Shown one piece after another: positions 15,954-24,958 of a DNA stretch of 44,512 nt. The notes under the pieces were generated by a model, which saw nothing but the letters and a program-made list of their open reading frames with translations, was not told the origin of the DNA and did not search any database. How positions within the stretch are numbered: the stretch's first letter is position 1; every line of letters starts with the position of its first letter. Source of the DNA: Oscillospiraceae bacterium (GTDB lineage: Bacteria > Bacillota > Clostridia > Oscillospirales > Oscillospiraceae); contig CADBWQ010000021.1 in NCBI GenBank assembly GCA_902798545.1, positions 1 through 44,512 on the forward strand. The letters run 5' to 3'. Both the position numbers and the translations under genes were made by a program.

Positions 15954-16355
15954 TTACTGGTCGTTCTTTTCTTCGTGGACTTCTTCGACTTCAGTGTCAA
16001 CGACGTCGGACTCGCGTTTTACGTCCACATTGATGCTGACGGGAATGTTTTCTTTGACTTTTTCGACTGCGTCACTGGCAAATTCGCGGACCTTGCGGTT
16101 GCTCTCTTCATCCATGACGTTGACGATCCCACCGTCGGATTTGATTACCTCAACTGTGCAGCCGAAACCGATGGTAGCAAGAACGCCTGCCAGCATAACC
16201 CACTTGGCATAAGCCAGTCCGACGACAGCGCCGACGACACCGACATTCACCGGAATATTAAGGACCTGCTGCCCCTTGCGATTGACGATAATGCGGGAGA
16301 CATTACCCTTGCTGACGAGTTCTTTGAGTTTCTGAATTGTGCTTTGTACATCCAT
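15954..16355 (-). CDS. DUF4342 domain protein
   Basis: A 133-residue protein. Residues 1-90 match the DUF4342 family: an amphipathic N-terminus (STIQKLKELVSKGNVSRIIV), a beta strand, then a hydrophobic segment (about residues 36-65, VGVVGAVVGLAYAKWVML). The tail is strongly acidic. Members are often membrane-associated, and the function is unknown. AGGGGG before the ATG is the SD. It has its own extended -10 promoter and stands between pcrA and the RluA-type gene, all on the minus strand. Confidence 0.8.
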   Translation of the reverse strand: MDVQSTIQKLKELVSKGNVSRIIVNRKGQQVLNIPVNVGVVGAVVGLAYAKWVMLAGVLATIGFGCTVEVIKSDGGIVNVMDEESNRKVREFASDAVEKVKENIPVSINVDVKRESDVVDTEVEEVHEEKNDQ

Positions 16356-16393
16356 TGTTATGACCCCCTGTCATTAATTTGCTCCTGGGATGG

Positions 16394-16402
16394 ATTATAG
16401 CA
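16394..16402 (-). promoter_or_regulatory. Extended -10 promoter of the DUF4342 gene
   Basis: On the minus strand TGC followed by a perfect TATAAT (16399-16394). No good -35 is seen, consistent with extended -10 recognition. It lies about 40 bp before the start codon. Confidence 0.65.
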
Positions 16403-16462
16403 TTCCTGTGATCCGTATAAGTGAACAGTTTATAAAGAGAAAATGAAATGATTATTGCATTT

Positions 16463-18859
16463 TTACTGCGTTTTCAGGTATCTGACAGCCGCTTTCAGCA
16501 TGAGCTTCTTCGGCCCGTGCCCGTCAAAGAAAATCTCAAGGAGCTGGTCTCCGCCCATGGGGATCATCTTTGTGACGGTCCCTTCGCCGAAAGCGCTGTG
16601 AGTGACCCGCAGTCCAACTGATAGATCCGGAAGCGAAGCGGTTGGAATGGACGCTATCTGTTTCCGGTCTGCTGATCCTGGTCTCGGAGGGGATGTGGAG
16701 TATGTTGACTTTGTAAAGCCGGCGGATCGGGAGGAGGTGTGAGACTGACGCCGTGGAACCTCGAACGCTACTCCGCTCTCCTCTAGGAAGCGGCTCGGAC
16801 GGTTGGCGGTGGTCTTCCCGAAGAGCATGCGCTGTTGAGCGTGAGAAAGAAAGAGCCTGGTCTTCGCTCGTGTAAAGGCAACATAACACAAGCGGCGCTC
16901 CTCCTCCATCTCGTCCTGATCCCCGATGGAGCGGAGTCCAGGAAAGATGCCTTCCTCCAGGCCTACGACGAAGACCACTGGGAATTCCAAGCCTTTGGCG
17001 CTGTGGATGGTCATGAGGATGACACTGTCTTCCTCCCGATCCATCCCATCAATGTCGGTGTAAAGGGCGATGCTGGAGAGATAACCGGCCAAGCTGTTGT
17101 CACCGGTCTCGTTCTGATAGGAAAGGATGCTGCTTTTGAGTTCGCGGACGTTCTCCACGCGGCTCTCATCGCGCTCGTCCTTCGACTGTTCCAACATGGT
17201 GAGATAACCGGTCTTTTCCAGCAGACGGTCATACAGCGCGTCACTGGAGAGAGCCTCGTCCTGCAGCTCACGTATCATGTGCGCAAATTCACGCATCCGT
17301 ACAGCCGAACGGCTGAGTTCCGGCCAGGCGTCCGCCCGTTCCAGAACGTCAAACAGCGAGAGCGATTCTTCTGCAGCGATTCTTCGCGCGGTTTCCACGC
17401 TCTTTTCTCCGATGCCACGTGGCGGCGTGTTGACGATCCGCAGGAGACGAATCTCATCCTGTGGATCAGAGATCACGCACAGATATGAAAGAACGTCCTT
17501 GACCTCCGTACGGTCGAAGAAGCGGGCGCCGCCAATCACGCGGTAAGGGATACCGGAACGTTTCAGCGCAAATTCCAGCTGGCTCGACTGGGCATTCATG
17601 CGGTAGAGGATTGCGTGGTCTTTCCAATGCAGCCCGTGTGAATAGTCGGTCAGGATCATACTGGCGATGGCGGCAGCCTCCTCGTTTTCATCCTGGACAG
17701 TGATGACCTTCACAGGGTCACCACGACCCAGACCGGTCCAGAGTTCTTTCCCCTTGCGGGAATGATTGTGGCGGATAACGTTGTTCGCTGCCTCAAGGAT
17801 CTGTTCAGTGCTGCGGTAGTTTTCCTCCAGACGGATGGTGCGACAGCCTTTGAACTGCTGCTCAAAGGAGAGAATGTTCTCGATGGTCGCGCCGCGGAAA
17901 CGGTAAATACTCTGGTCATCGTCACCGACTACGCAGATGTTCCTGTGTTCGCCAGCCAGAAGTGAAATCAGAAGGTACTGCAGGTGGTTGGTGTCCTGAT
18001 ACTCATCCACCATGATATACGAGAAACGCTTCTGCCACCAGGCGCGACGGCTTTCAAAGCGTTCCAGAAGAAGGACTGTGTTCAGAATAAGGTCGTCGAA
18101 GTCCATGGCGTTCGCGGCGAAAAGACGCTTTGCATATTCCGTATAGAGTTCTCCGATGCGGATACTGTGGGAGTCACGGCTCGCACGGGCGTTGGCCGCA
18201 TACTCCTCCGGCAGAATCTTCTCATCCTTCGCTCGGCTGATTGCACTCAGAACAGAGCGCGGAGGATAGATCTTTTCATCAAGATTTCTGTCCTTCAGGA
18301 TCCGCTTGATGAGACTCAGACTGTCGTTGGTGTCGTAGATGCTGAAGCCCGAAGCATAGCCAAGAAGCTCTGCCTCCCGTCTAAGAATCCGCACGCAGGC
18401 AGAATGAAAGGTACAGGCCCAGATTTCTCCCGCATTTTCGATTTCGGATTCCTCGAGACGGTTTTTCAGCTCGTCGGCGGCTTTGTTCGTGAAGGTGATG
18501 GCGAGAATCTTCCTGGGGGAGACCGGACGGAGAACCGCCCAGGGCTCAGCCTCTGGCGAAAGGGTACTCAAAGCCTTCAGAGCGGCTTCATCTGCCTGGG
18601 GGGGTAGCTCTTCCAGGTCCGCTGCGGGACCGAAGCGGATCAGATTTACAATGCGTTGGATCAGAACGGTTGTCTTTCCGCTGCCGGCGCCCGCCAGAAT
18701 CAGAACCGGACCCTCGGTCGCAAGGACGGCCTTACGCTGCATCGGGTTCAAGGACGAGAAGTAATGATCCAGCCATTGTTTCCGCACAGCACAGTATTCA
18801 GTTTTGAACATATTTGATTCCATGAAATGCATTCTATCATATTTCGGAATCTGCTTCAA
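16463..18859 (-). CDS. pcrA: UvrD/PcrA-type ATP-dependent DNA helicase
   Basis: A 798-residue superfamily-1 3'-5' helicase for repair and plasmid or replication-fork processing. Motifs in order: LAGAGSGKTT (Walker A, about residue 57), AITFTNKAADELKNRL (Ia), MVDEYQDTNHLQ (II), VVGDDDQSIYRFRGA (III), then LTIHSAKGLEFPVVFVVGLEEG read as MTIHSAKGLEFPVVFVVGL (V) and VAFTRAK (VI). The C-terminal tudor-like domain (GLRVTHSAFGEGTVTKM, ending at VRYLK) is the RNA-polymerase-interaction module of PcrA. The TTG start at 18859 has GGAAGG 7 nt upstream, giving about 24 extra residues before the usual PcrA start. An ATG at 18811, 16 codons on, lacks a good SD, so the start is less certain. Confidence 0.93.
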   Translation of the reverse strand: MKQIPKYDRMHFMESNMFKTEYCAVRKQWLDHYFSSLNPMQRKAVLATEGPVLILAGAGSGKTTVLIQRIVNLIRFGPAADLEELPPQADEAALKALSTLSPEAEPWAVLRPVSPRKILAITFTNKAADELKNRLEESEIENAGEIWACTFHSACVRILRREAELLGYASGFSIYDTNDSLSLIKRILKDRNLDEKIYPPRSVLSAISRAKDEKILPEEYAANARASRDSHSIRIGELYTEYAKRLFAANAMDFDDLILNTVLLLERFESRRAWWQKRFSYIMVDEYQDTNHLQYLLISLLAGEHRNICVVGDDDQSIYRFRGATIENILSFEQQFKGCRTIRLEENYRSTEQILEAANNVIRHNHSRKGKELWTGLGRGDPVKVITVQDENEEAAAIASMILTDYSHGLHWKDHAILYRMNAQSSQLEFALKRSGIPYRVIGGARFFDRTEVKDVLSYLCVISDPQDEIRLLRIVNTPPRGIGEKSVETARRIAAEESLSLFDVLERADAWPELSRSAVRMREFAHMIRELQDEALSSDALYDRLLEKTGYLTMLEQSKDERDESRVENVRELKSSILSYQNETGDNSLAGYLSSIALYTDIDGMDREEDSVILMTIHSAKGLEFPVVFVVGLEEGIFPGLRSIGDQDEMEEERRLCYVAFTRAKTRLFLSHAQQRMLFGKTTANRPSRFLEESGVAFEVPRRQSHTSSRSAGFTKSTYSTSPPRPGSADRKQIASIPTASLPDLSVGLRVTHSAFGEGTVTKMIPMGGDQLLEIFFDGHGPKKLMLKAAVRYLKTQ

Positions 18860-18905
18860 GCTGATTCCTTCCGATTTTTCTCATTGTCTCATTGCAATTC
18901 ACTCC

Positions 18906-18934
18906 TTGTTGTGGTAAAGTAAATTAGTTATACA
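18906..18934 (+). promoter_or_regulatory. Promoter for prfC
   Basis: TTGTTG (18906-18911), 17-bp spacer, TATACA (18929-18934). The -10 is followed by a second TATAT (18936-18940). Confidence 0.5.
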
Positions 18935-18964
18935 TTATATTGCAATTGGAGCGGTAACAGACAT

Positions 18965-20560
18965 ATGCCGAGACTCAACGACGAAATCAACAGAAGAAGA
19001 ACCTTTGCGATCATTTCACACCCGGATGCTGGAAAAACAACCCTGACGGAAAAGCTTCTTCTCTATGGCGGAGCGATCCAGCTGGCTGGCTCTGTAAAGG
19101 GAAAGGCCACTGCCAGGCATGCTGTGTCCGACTGGATGGAGCTTGAAAAGCAGCGGGGGATTTCGATCACTTCCTCCGTCATGCAGTTTGAATTCAACGG
19201 CTACTGCATTAACATTCTTGATACGCCTGGACACCAGGACTTCTCCGAAGATACCTATCGCACGCTGATGGCGGCTGACTCCGCAGTCATGGTCATCGAC
19301 GCTGCCAAGGGCATCGAGCCGCAGACAAGAAAGCTGTTTAAGATCTGTGCCATGAGGCATATACCGATTTTTACCTTCATCAACAAGCTCGACCGGGAAG
19401 CTCGAAGTCCTTACGATTTGCTGGAGGAACTCGAGAAGGAATTTGGCATCGGCACCTATCCGATGAACTGGCCTATCGGCTGTGGGCAGGACTTCAAGGG
19501 CGTTTATGACCGGCAGAATCAGGAGATCCTCGCTTTCCAGGAATTTCATAGGGGTCAGAACCGCATCTCTTCCATAGCGTGCAGCCTCTCTGAGACTGAG
19601 CTGCTGGACAGCCTGATTGGGGAGCGGCTCCGCCGTACCTTAGAGGACGATGTAGAGCTTGTTGACGGGGCAGGCTATGACTTCGATCTGGAGGCCATCC
19701 GCGCAGGCCTGCTGAGCCCGGTATTTTTCGGTTCAGCGCTGAATAACTTCGGCGTGGAGCCTTTTCTGAAAAGCTTTCTAGAGATGACGATCCCACCGCT
19801 GCCCCGTGTTTCCGACGGGGAGACAATCGACCCCTGCGAGGATGCCTTCTCTGCGTTTGTGTTTAAGATTCAGGCGAACATGAATAAGGCACACCGGGAT
19901 CGCATCGCGTTCATGCGGATCTGTTCCGGACGATTTCAGCGCGATAAGGAATACTTCCACGTTCAGGGAGAGAAGGCCCTGCGTCTGTCACAACCGCAAC
20001 AGCTCATGGCCTCAGATCGTTCGATCATCGACGAGGCGTTTGCCGGAGACATCATAGGCGTCTTTGATCCTGGAATCTTCTCTATCGGCGATACGGTCTG
20101 TGAAAAGGGAATGAACGTCCGCTATGAAGGAATCCCGAACTTTGCGCCAGAACACTTTGCTGCGGTCGAACGCATTGACACCATGAAGCGCAAACAGTTT
20201 GAAAAAGGCATCCTGCAGATCGCTCAGGAGGGCGCAATCCAGATCTTCCATGAGCCAAACACCGGTGTGGAGGAGGTCCTGGTAGGCGTCGTCGGCGTGC
20301 TGCAGTTTGAGGTGCTGGAATACAGACTGAAGACAGAATACGGCGTTGATATCCGCCGACGGGATCTTCCGTATGAAATTATCCGATGGGTATCCACAGA
20401 GAATGACAGTATTCCGATGCTCAACCTCACCAGCGATACCAGGTGGGTACAGGATTTCAAGGGAAACAATCTTTTGCTGTTCACTTCTCTGTGGTGTGTC
20501 GACTGGGCACTACAGAAGAACCCGGGACTTGAATTGAGAGAATTCAATCACGATGAATAA
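18965..20560 (+). CDS. prfC: Peptide chain release factor 3
   Basis: A 531-residue translational GTPase that removes RF1/RF2 from the ribosome after termination. The G domain starts with AIISHPDAGKTTLTEKLL (G1), contains RGISITSSVMQF (switch I region), ILDTPGHQDFSEDTYR (G3) and TFINKLDR (G4). Domain 2 and the RF3-specific C-terminal domain follow, ending in LREFNHDE. Length and motifs are those of RF3 rather than EF-G. SD GGAG (18948-18951) is 13 nt upstream of the ATG, a little far. It is followed after 15 bp by the cyclodeaminase-family gene. Confidence 0.95.
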   Translation: MPRLNDEINRRRTFAIISHPDAGKTTLTEKLLLYGGAIQLAGSVKGKATARHAVSDWMELEKQRGISITSSVMQFEFNGYCINILDTPGHQDFSEDTYRTLMAADSAVMVIDAAKGIEPQTRKLFKICAMRHIPIFTFINKLDREARSPYDLLEELEKEFGIGTYPMNWPIGCGQDFKGVYDRQNQEILAFQEFHRGQNRISSIACSLSETELLDSLIGERLRRTLEDDVELVDGAGYDFDLEAIRAGLLSPVFFGSALNNFGVEPFLKSFLEMTIPPLPRVSDGETIDPCEDAFSAFVFKIQANMNKAHRDRIAFMRICSGRFQRDKEYFHVQGEKALRLSQPQQLMASDRSIIDEAFAGDIIGVFDPGIFSIGDTVCEKGMNVRYEGIPNFAPEHFAAVERIDTMKRKQFEKGILQIAQEGAIQIFHEPNTGVEEVLVGVVGVLQFEVLEYRLKTEYGVDIRRRDLPYEIIRWVSTENDSIPMLNLTSDTRWVQDFKGNNLLLFTSLWCVDWALQKNPGLELREFNHDE

Positions 20561-20575
20561 GAGGGATGGTTTGAC

Positions 20576-21199
20576 ATGTCTGACGGTGTCAAGATAGAGA
20601 TCTACCGGAATCAGTCGCTGGTTGAACTTACTAAAAAGCTCTCCGATCCGGAAAACCGGGTAGGTGCAGGCAGCGCCGCGGCGGCGGCCGCCGCCGTCGC
20701 CGCAGGGGTTCTGGCTCTTGCGGCAGAAAGACTCGCTGCCAAAACGGAATGTAAAAACGAAAAGATGGACTGGTACCTCCGCAATACAGAGATCCTGCGT
20801 GCTTATATGGTGAACCTCGTGGACGAGGATGTGAAGTGTCACGGACCGCTACGGCTGGCTTTGAAGGAAGGTGACGAACGTCGTATTGAGGCTGCAAGAC
20901 AGACCGCTGTCAGCATCTGCCTCGAGATCGTCAACATGATGGGGAAGTGCCTGGAGATGGCAGAGGGAATGCTGCCGGCCGCGGACGGCGAGACAAGCTC
21001 GCTCCTGCTGGAAAGTGCTGATCTTGCGTTCGGGGCCTCCTTGGCCGCCGGTCGCCACGTCCTGTTTATGAGCGGGTTGAGCCAGGACGACACATACCGG
21101 TTTGTCATGAAGCGGGAGAATGAGCTGACGATGCAGGTACAACGAGAGGTTTATAACCGGATTACAGTGGCAGAAGCAAAGTTAGAACTTGCACTTTGA
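20576..21199 (+). CDS. Cyclodeaminase/cyclohydrolase family protein (FTCD_C-like)
   Basis: A 207-residue protein of the FTCD C-terminal-domain / methenyltetrahydrofolate cyclohydrolase (FchA) family. These enzymes act on formimino- or methenyl-tetrahydrofolate in the one-carbon pathway. The glycine/alanine-rich helix (VGAGSAAAAAAAVAAGVLAL, residues about 30-49) matches the G-G-G-S/A helix of the family. The rest is all-helical, as expected. The choice between cyclodeaminase and cyclohydrolase cannot be made from sequence. It is translated 15 bp after prfC and carries the cdaA promoter across its final codons. Confidence 0.75.
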   Translation: MSDGVKIEIYRNQSLVELTKKLSDPENRVGAGSAAAAAAAVAAGVLALAAERLAAKTECKNEKMDWYLRNTEILRAYMVNLVDEDVKCHGPLRLALKEGDERRIEAARQTAVSICLEIVNMMGKCLEMAEGMLPAADGETSSLLLESADLAFGASLAAGRHVLFMSGLSQDDTYRFVMKRENELTMQVQREVYNRITVAEAKLELAL

Positions 21200-21217
21200 A
21201 GAAAATTGAATTATAAT
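21189..21217 (+). promoter_or_regulatory. Sigma-A promoter for cdaA
   Basis: TTGCAC (21189-21194), 17-bp spacer, perfect TATAAT (21212-21217). It straddles the stop codon of the upstream gene and lies 38 bp before the cdaA start. Confidence 0.8.
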
Positions 21218-21254
21218 ACTTTAGTTATGTTATCTGACTTTTTAGGAGACCGTT

Positions 21255-22136
21255 ATGGACGCGATTGCCAATCTTCTCGGTACTGCTATTAGTTATATCA
21301 AGACCATTGGCATTACCGATGCCATTGACATACTGATCGTCGCGTATCTGATCTATGAAGTAATTGACTTTGTACGGCGGACGAATTCGAGGAACGTCGC
21401 AAGGGGGATTCTTCTCCTGGTCGGCGTCTTTCTGCTGTCGTATGTGCTGGACCTTACGATGATCAACTTCCTTTTGCGGCGCGCGCTGGAACTTGGCGTG
21501 ATTGCGTTGGTAATCCTGTTTCAGCCTGAGCTGAGGCGTATGCTGGAACGTGTGGGCAGTACCTTTACTTCAAATCGGAGCTCGTCCACACCGGTTATGG
21601 AATCGGCAATCTCACAGGTTGTGCAAGCATGTGTCGATATGTCGGCCTCAAGAACTGGTGCACTGATCATCTTTGAGCGTGCGGTTGATCTCAGCTCGAT
21701 CATGAATACCGGGACAATTGTGAACGCAGATGTGACGACCGAACTCACGAAAAACCTCTTCTATAATAAAGCACCACTTCATGACGGTGCTGTCATCATC
21801 CGTGAGGCCAGGATTGCGGCTGCAGGCTGTGTCCTGCCACTGACGCAGAGCCAGAACCTGAGTAAGGATCTCGGCATGCGCCATCGGGCAGGGATCGGTC
21901 TAAGCGAACAGTCGGACGCTGTGGTGATTATTGTTTCGGAAGAGACAGGTGCAATTTCGCTGGCCCTGGATGGTGCATTGAAGCGCCACCTGAACGGAGC
22001 TACCCTGATGGAACTGCTGCACAGGGAGCTGATTGTGGATGAAGAGAAGAAGACATGGAAAGACCGTATGAAGGAAACCTGGCAGCATGTATGGAAGAGG
22101 GAAGCCAATGGAGCCAAGACATCTGATAAAAAATAG
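21255..22136 (+). CDS. cdaA: Diadenylate cyclase CdaA
   Basis: Makes cyclic di-AMP from two ATP, at the membrane. The 293-residue protein has three N-terminal hydrophobic segments (up to about residue 90) and a DAC domain after that. The catalytic motifs are visible: Asp177-Gly-Ala (LHDGAVII) and Arg209-His-Arg (RHRAGIGL). The product controls potassium transport, cell-wall homeostasis and osmotic balance in Firmicutes. AGGAG (21244-21248) precedes the ATG. The gene overlaps cdaR by about 29 bp, so they are translated together. Confidence 0.95.
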   Translation: MDAIANLLGTAISYIKTIGITDAIDILIVAYLIYEVIDFVRRTNSRNVARGILLLVGVFLLSYVLDLTMINFLLRRALELGVIALVILFQPELRRMLERVGSTFTSNRSSSTPVMESAISQVVQACVDMSASRTGALIIFERAVDLSSIMNTGTIVNADVTTELTKNLFYNKAPLHDGAVIIREARIAAAGCVLPLTQSQNLSKDLGMRHRAGIGLSEQSDAVVIIVSEETGAISLALDGALKRHLNGATLMELLHRELIVDEEKKTWKDRMKETWQHVWKREANGAKTSDKK

Positions 22137-23361
22137 AACTGTATCAAAGATTATATGGGCTTTGGTGTCGCTGATGGCTTCACTCGCAATCTGGACGTAT
22201 GTTGTAAGCACTGAAAACTCCGTTGTGACACAGATTTTCCGCGGTGTTCCGGTGGAATTTATCGGTGAAGAGACGATTCGCAGCACCAGAAACCTGGTCG
22301 TGACCGATCTCGACACCAACAATGTCCGGGTTGAAATCCGCGGTCCGAGAAGAATTGTAGATTCCATGGATTCAGAGGACCTGATCGCTCAGGTCGATGT
22401 CAGCAAACTCAGCAGATCAGCCTATGCATCAATGAAATACAAGATCGTATATCCCGAAGGGGTGGATACCAGAAATCTGGCGGAAGTGGCCTACAGTCCA
22501 GAAACCGTGAACTTCATGGTATCGACGCTCAACACTGTATCAATCCCGGTACGCGGCGGATATGAAGGGACGCTTGCGGATGGATTCACGGCTGAGTCGC
22601 CGCTTTTTGAACCGGCAACCATCTCGGTGACCGGACCCGATGCCTATCTGAAGGACGTTGCCTACGCGTGGGTAAACTTCGGTGCTGGCCAGACAGTCTC
22701 CAGCAGCTATACAGACGAAGCGCCTTTCACGCTGATGAACGCGGATGGAAAGCCGGTGTCGACCGAGTACCTGACATCCTCGCAGGAGACGATTCTCGCG
22801 ACCCTGCCGATCCTGCAGGTCAAGGATATCCCACTTTCTGTAGAACTGATTGAGGGTTCCGGAGCTACAACTGCCAACACTGTCGTCACGATAACGCCGG
22901 ACAGGATCACGCTGGCTGGTGACTCTGCCATTCTGGACGGGATGAACCGCATCATCCTCAGCACGATTGATCTGACCGACTTCCGGGCAAGCTTCTCCGA
23001 AACCTATACGATTCCGTTTGACAACTCCCTGCGGAATGTCAGCGGAGTGACAGACGCAAAAGTCGATGTTGAAGTTGTCGGTCTGACAACGAAGAACTTC
23101 ACATTGAAGAATATTTCCGTAACTAATGTTCCGGAGGGCGTCGAGGCCACAATCCTCAGTGGGAGTCTGGATGTAGTCATACGCGGAACCGAAGAACAGC
23201 TTGGCGAGCTTGCTGCAGAGAATATCCGCGCTGTGGCGGATCTGGTCGACTATAAAGAATCCACAGGACCGTTTGTGGTTCCCGCGAAGATTTATGTGGA
23301 CGGATTTGTCGATGTGGGCGCGGTAGGTGATTACCAGATTTCAGTGAATCTTGCACGTTGA
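22108..23361 (+). CDS. cdaR: YbbR-domain regulator CdaR
   Basis: A 417-residue protein with an N-terminal anchor (about residues 12-30, VSKIIWALVSLMASLAIW) and three to four extracytoplasmic YbbR beta-domains, each of about 80 residues, starting near residue 40. CdaR regulates CdaA from the outside. GAGGGA 5 nt before ATG 22108 supports this start over an in-frame ATG at 22087. It overlaps the end of cdaA. In Bacillus the next gene is glmM; here a small RseC-like gene follows instead. Confidence 0.9.
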   Translation: MEPRHLIKNRTVSKIIWALVSLMASLAIWTYVVSTENSVVTQIFRGVPVEFIGEETIRSTRNLVVTDLDTNNVRVEIRGPRRIVDSMDSEDLIAQVDVSKLSRSAYASMKYKIVYPEGVDTRNLAEVAYSPETVNFMVSTLNTVSIPVRGGYEGTLADGFTAESPLFEPATISVTGPDAYLKDVAYAWVNFGAGQTVSSSYTDEAPFTLMNADGKPVSTEYLTSSQETILATLPILQVKDIPLSVELIEGSGATTANTVVTITPDRITLAGDSAILDGMNRIILSTIDLTDFRASFSETYTIPFDNSLRNVSGVTDAKVDVEVVGLTTKNFTLKNISVTNVPEGVEATILSGSLDVVIRGTEEQLGELAAENIRAVADLVDYKESTGPFVVPAKIYVDGFVDVGAVGDYQISVNLAR

Positions 23362-23385
23362 CAGAAGTGAGGACGCGAGCAAATT

Positions 23386-23787
23386 ATGACACAGGATGCA
23401 ATCGTAACCAGACTGCTGCCGAATGCCATGGCCGAAGTGGCCGTGACGCGGTCCACCGCCTGCGGGAGCAACTGTGGAAGCTGTGAGGCCTGTATTTTCC
23501 AGTCTGAGCTGAAAGCTGTCGCAAAAAACAGCATCAATGCCCGTCCTGGGCAGCGGGTTGTCATTTCCAGTCGGACTTCGAAGGTGTTTTCGGCTGCGGT
23601 ATTGGTGTATGTAATGCCGCTTGTACTATTTATAGTCGGATATGCTGCAGCCTATATTCTCGGTGCGCCAGAGGGACTCTGCATTCTGGTAAGTTTTCTC
23701 TGTCTGTTTCTGTCTGCAGTGATTCTGGTCCGTCATCAGAAAAGGCAGAGCAGGGAACAGCAGATTCAATTTGAAATTATTTCATAG
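23386..23787 (+). CDS. RseC/MucC-like (SoxR-reducing) membrane protein
   Basis: A 133-residue protein. The N-terminal part carries a four-cysteine cluster, C-x3-C-x2-C-x2-C (ACGSNCGSCEACIF, about residues 26-36), and an OB-like strand pattern ending in RPGQRVVISS. Two hydrophobic segments follow at about residues 70-90 and 95-115. This is the layout of the RseC/MucC family, linked in other bacteria to redox sensing or the Rnf-related SoxR reduction system. Function here is unproven. It starts 24 bp after cdaR and ends 21 bp before yicC, so it is probably in the same transcript. Confidence 0.8.
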   Translation: MTQDAIVTRLLPNAMAEVAVTRSTACGSNCGSCEACIFQSELKAVAKNSINARPGQRVVISSRTSKVFSAAVLVYVMPLVLFIVGYAAAYILGAPEGLCILVSFLCLFLSAVILVRHQKRQSREQQIQFEIIS

Positions 23788-23808
23788 GATAGGGGATATC
23801 GAACTACC

Positions 23809-24687
23809 ATGATCAGAAGCATGACCGGCTATGGAAGTGCAAAAGCAACCGTCGCCGGATTCGCAATTACGATTGAACTCAGAAGTGTAAACAACCGGTA
23901 TCTGGACCTTGGAATCAAGCTGCCTCGCGGATTTCTCTTCGCCGAAAACGAAATAAAAACCTGTATCCAGAAACGGATCTCCAGAGGAAAGGTGGATTTT
24001 TTTCTTTCGTTTGATGCTGTTGAGAGCGATCAGACGAAGATCCGGGTCAACACCCACCTCGCGGAAGCATACCGAAATGCAATCACCGCAATCGGGACGG
24101 AGCTTGGGCTGATGTCGTCGCCAAACGCCCTGGATATCGCCCGCTTCCCAGATGTTCTTTCGCTGGAAAAGGAAGAACTGGATCAGGATGCCTTCTTGAC
24201 ACAGCTGATCCCCCTGGTTGAAGAAGCCGTTGACGACTTCAACGCGATGAGAACACGTGAGGGCGGTAAGCTCGCAGAGGATCTTCTTCAGAAAGCAGAC
24301 CGGATCGAAGAACTGGTCCGGGAAGTAGAACAGCAGGCACCGAAGACGGTTTACGCCTATCGGGAACGCTTGGAGAGTAGACTGAGGGAGGTCCTGGCTG
24401 ACACTTCGGTCGCGGAAGACCGGATCGTCGCGGAGGCTGCCATCTTTGCTGACAGGGTTGCAACCGACGAAGAAACGGTAAGATTGCACAGCCATTTGTC
24501 CCAGTTTCGGAAACTGATGCAGGACGGCTCACCTATCGGTCGTAAACTCGATTTTCTGATTCAGGAATTCAATCGTGAGGCCAACACAATTGGTTCCAAG
24601 TGCCAGGATTCCGAGATCGCCTATCTGGTTGTGGAACTGAAGTCAGAGATTGAAAAAATCCGTGAACAGGTTCAGAACATTGAATAA
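23809..24687 (+). CDS. yicC: YicC/YloC-family endoribonuclease
   Basis: A 292-residue cytoplasmic protein. MIRSMTGYGSA is the diagnostic start, and SVNNRYLDLGIKLPRGF follows it. The C-terminal DUF1732 part includes DRVATDEETVRLHSHLSQF and GRKLDFLIQEFNREANTIGSK. YicC enzymes cut RNA in E. coli; the role in Firmicutes is less clear. It opens the conserved block that runs to rsgA, and its stop lies 16 bp before the RemA start. Confidence 0.95.
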   Translation: MIRSMTGYGSAKATVAGFAITIELRSVNNRYLDLGIKLPRGFLFAENEIKTCIQKRISRGKVDFFLSFDAVESDQTKIRVNTHLAEAYRNAITAIGTELGLMSSPNALDIARFPDVLSLEKEELDQDAFLTQLIPLVEEAVDDFNAMRTREGGKLAEDLLQKADRIEELVREVEQQAPKTVYAYRERLESRLREVLADTSVAEDRIVAEAAIFADRVATDEETVRLHSHLSQFRKLMQDGSPIGRKLDFLIQEFNREANTIGSKCQDSEIAYLVVELKSEIEKIREQVQNIE

Positions 24688-24703
24688 TATACAAGAATCC
24701 AGA

Positions 24704-24958
24704 ATGCTTGCCATCGGTTTTGGCAATTTCATTGCCGAGGACAAGATCGTAACGATCCTGTCTCCGGACTCCGCACCGATCAAGCGCATGATCTCTGACG
24801 GACGCGAACGGGGCCTGGTGGTCGATGCCTCCTTCGGCAGAAGCACCAGAGCTGTTATCCTGATGAATAGCAATCATATGATCCTGTCCGCACTGACTCC
24901 ACAGGAACTCGCACTGCGCATTCAAAATGATGTTAACGGAGGCTCGGAATCAACATGA
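24704..24958 (+). CDS. remA: RemA/DUF370-family DNA-binding regulator
   Basis: An 84-residue small regulator. In Bacillus subtilis RemA activates extracellular-matrix and osmoprotection genes by binding DNA as a ring. The core is conserved: MLAIGFGN, VTILSPDSAPIKRMISDGRERG (split: SPDSAPIKRMISDGRERG), VDASFGRSTRAVILM and HMILSALTPQELALRI. ATG 24704 is chosen because the protein then begins at the family start; the longer frame from 24650 would run back into yicC. There is no clear SD, so coupling to yicC is likely. It overlaps gmk by 4 bp (ATGA). Confidence 0.9.
   Translation: MLAIGFGNFIAEDKIVTILSPDSAPIKRMISDGRERGLVVDASFGRSTRAVILMNSNHMILSALTPQELALRIQNDVNGGSEST

Noticed and set aside
20668-20706. 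GCC/GCG-rich run that looks like a microsatellite
   Set aside because: It encodes the alanine-rich helix expected in the FTCD_C family and varies in codon choice, so it is coding, not a repeat.
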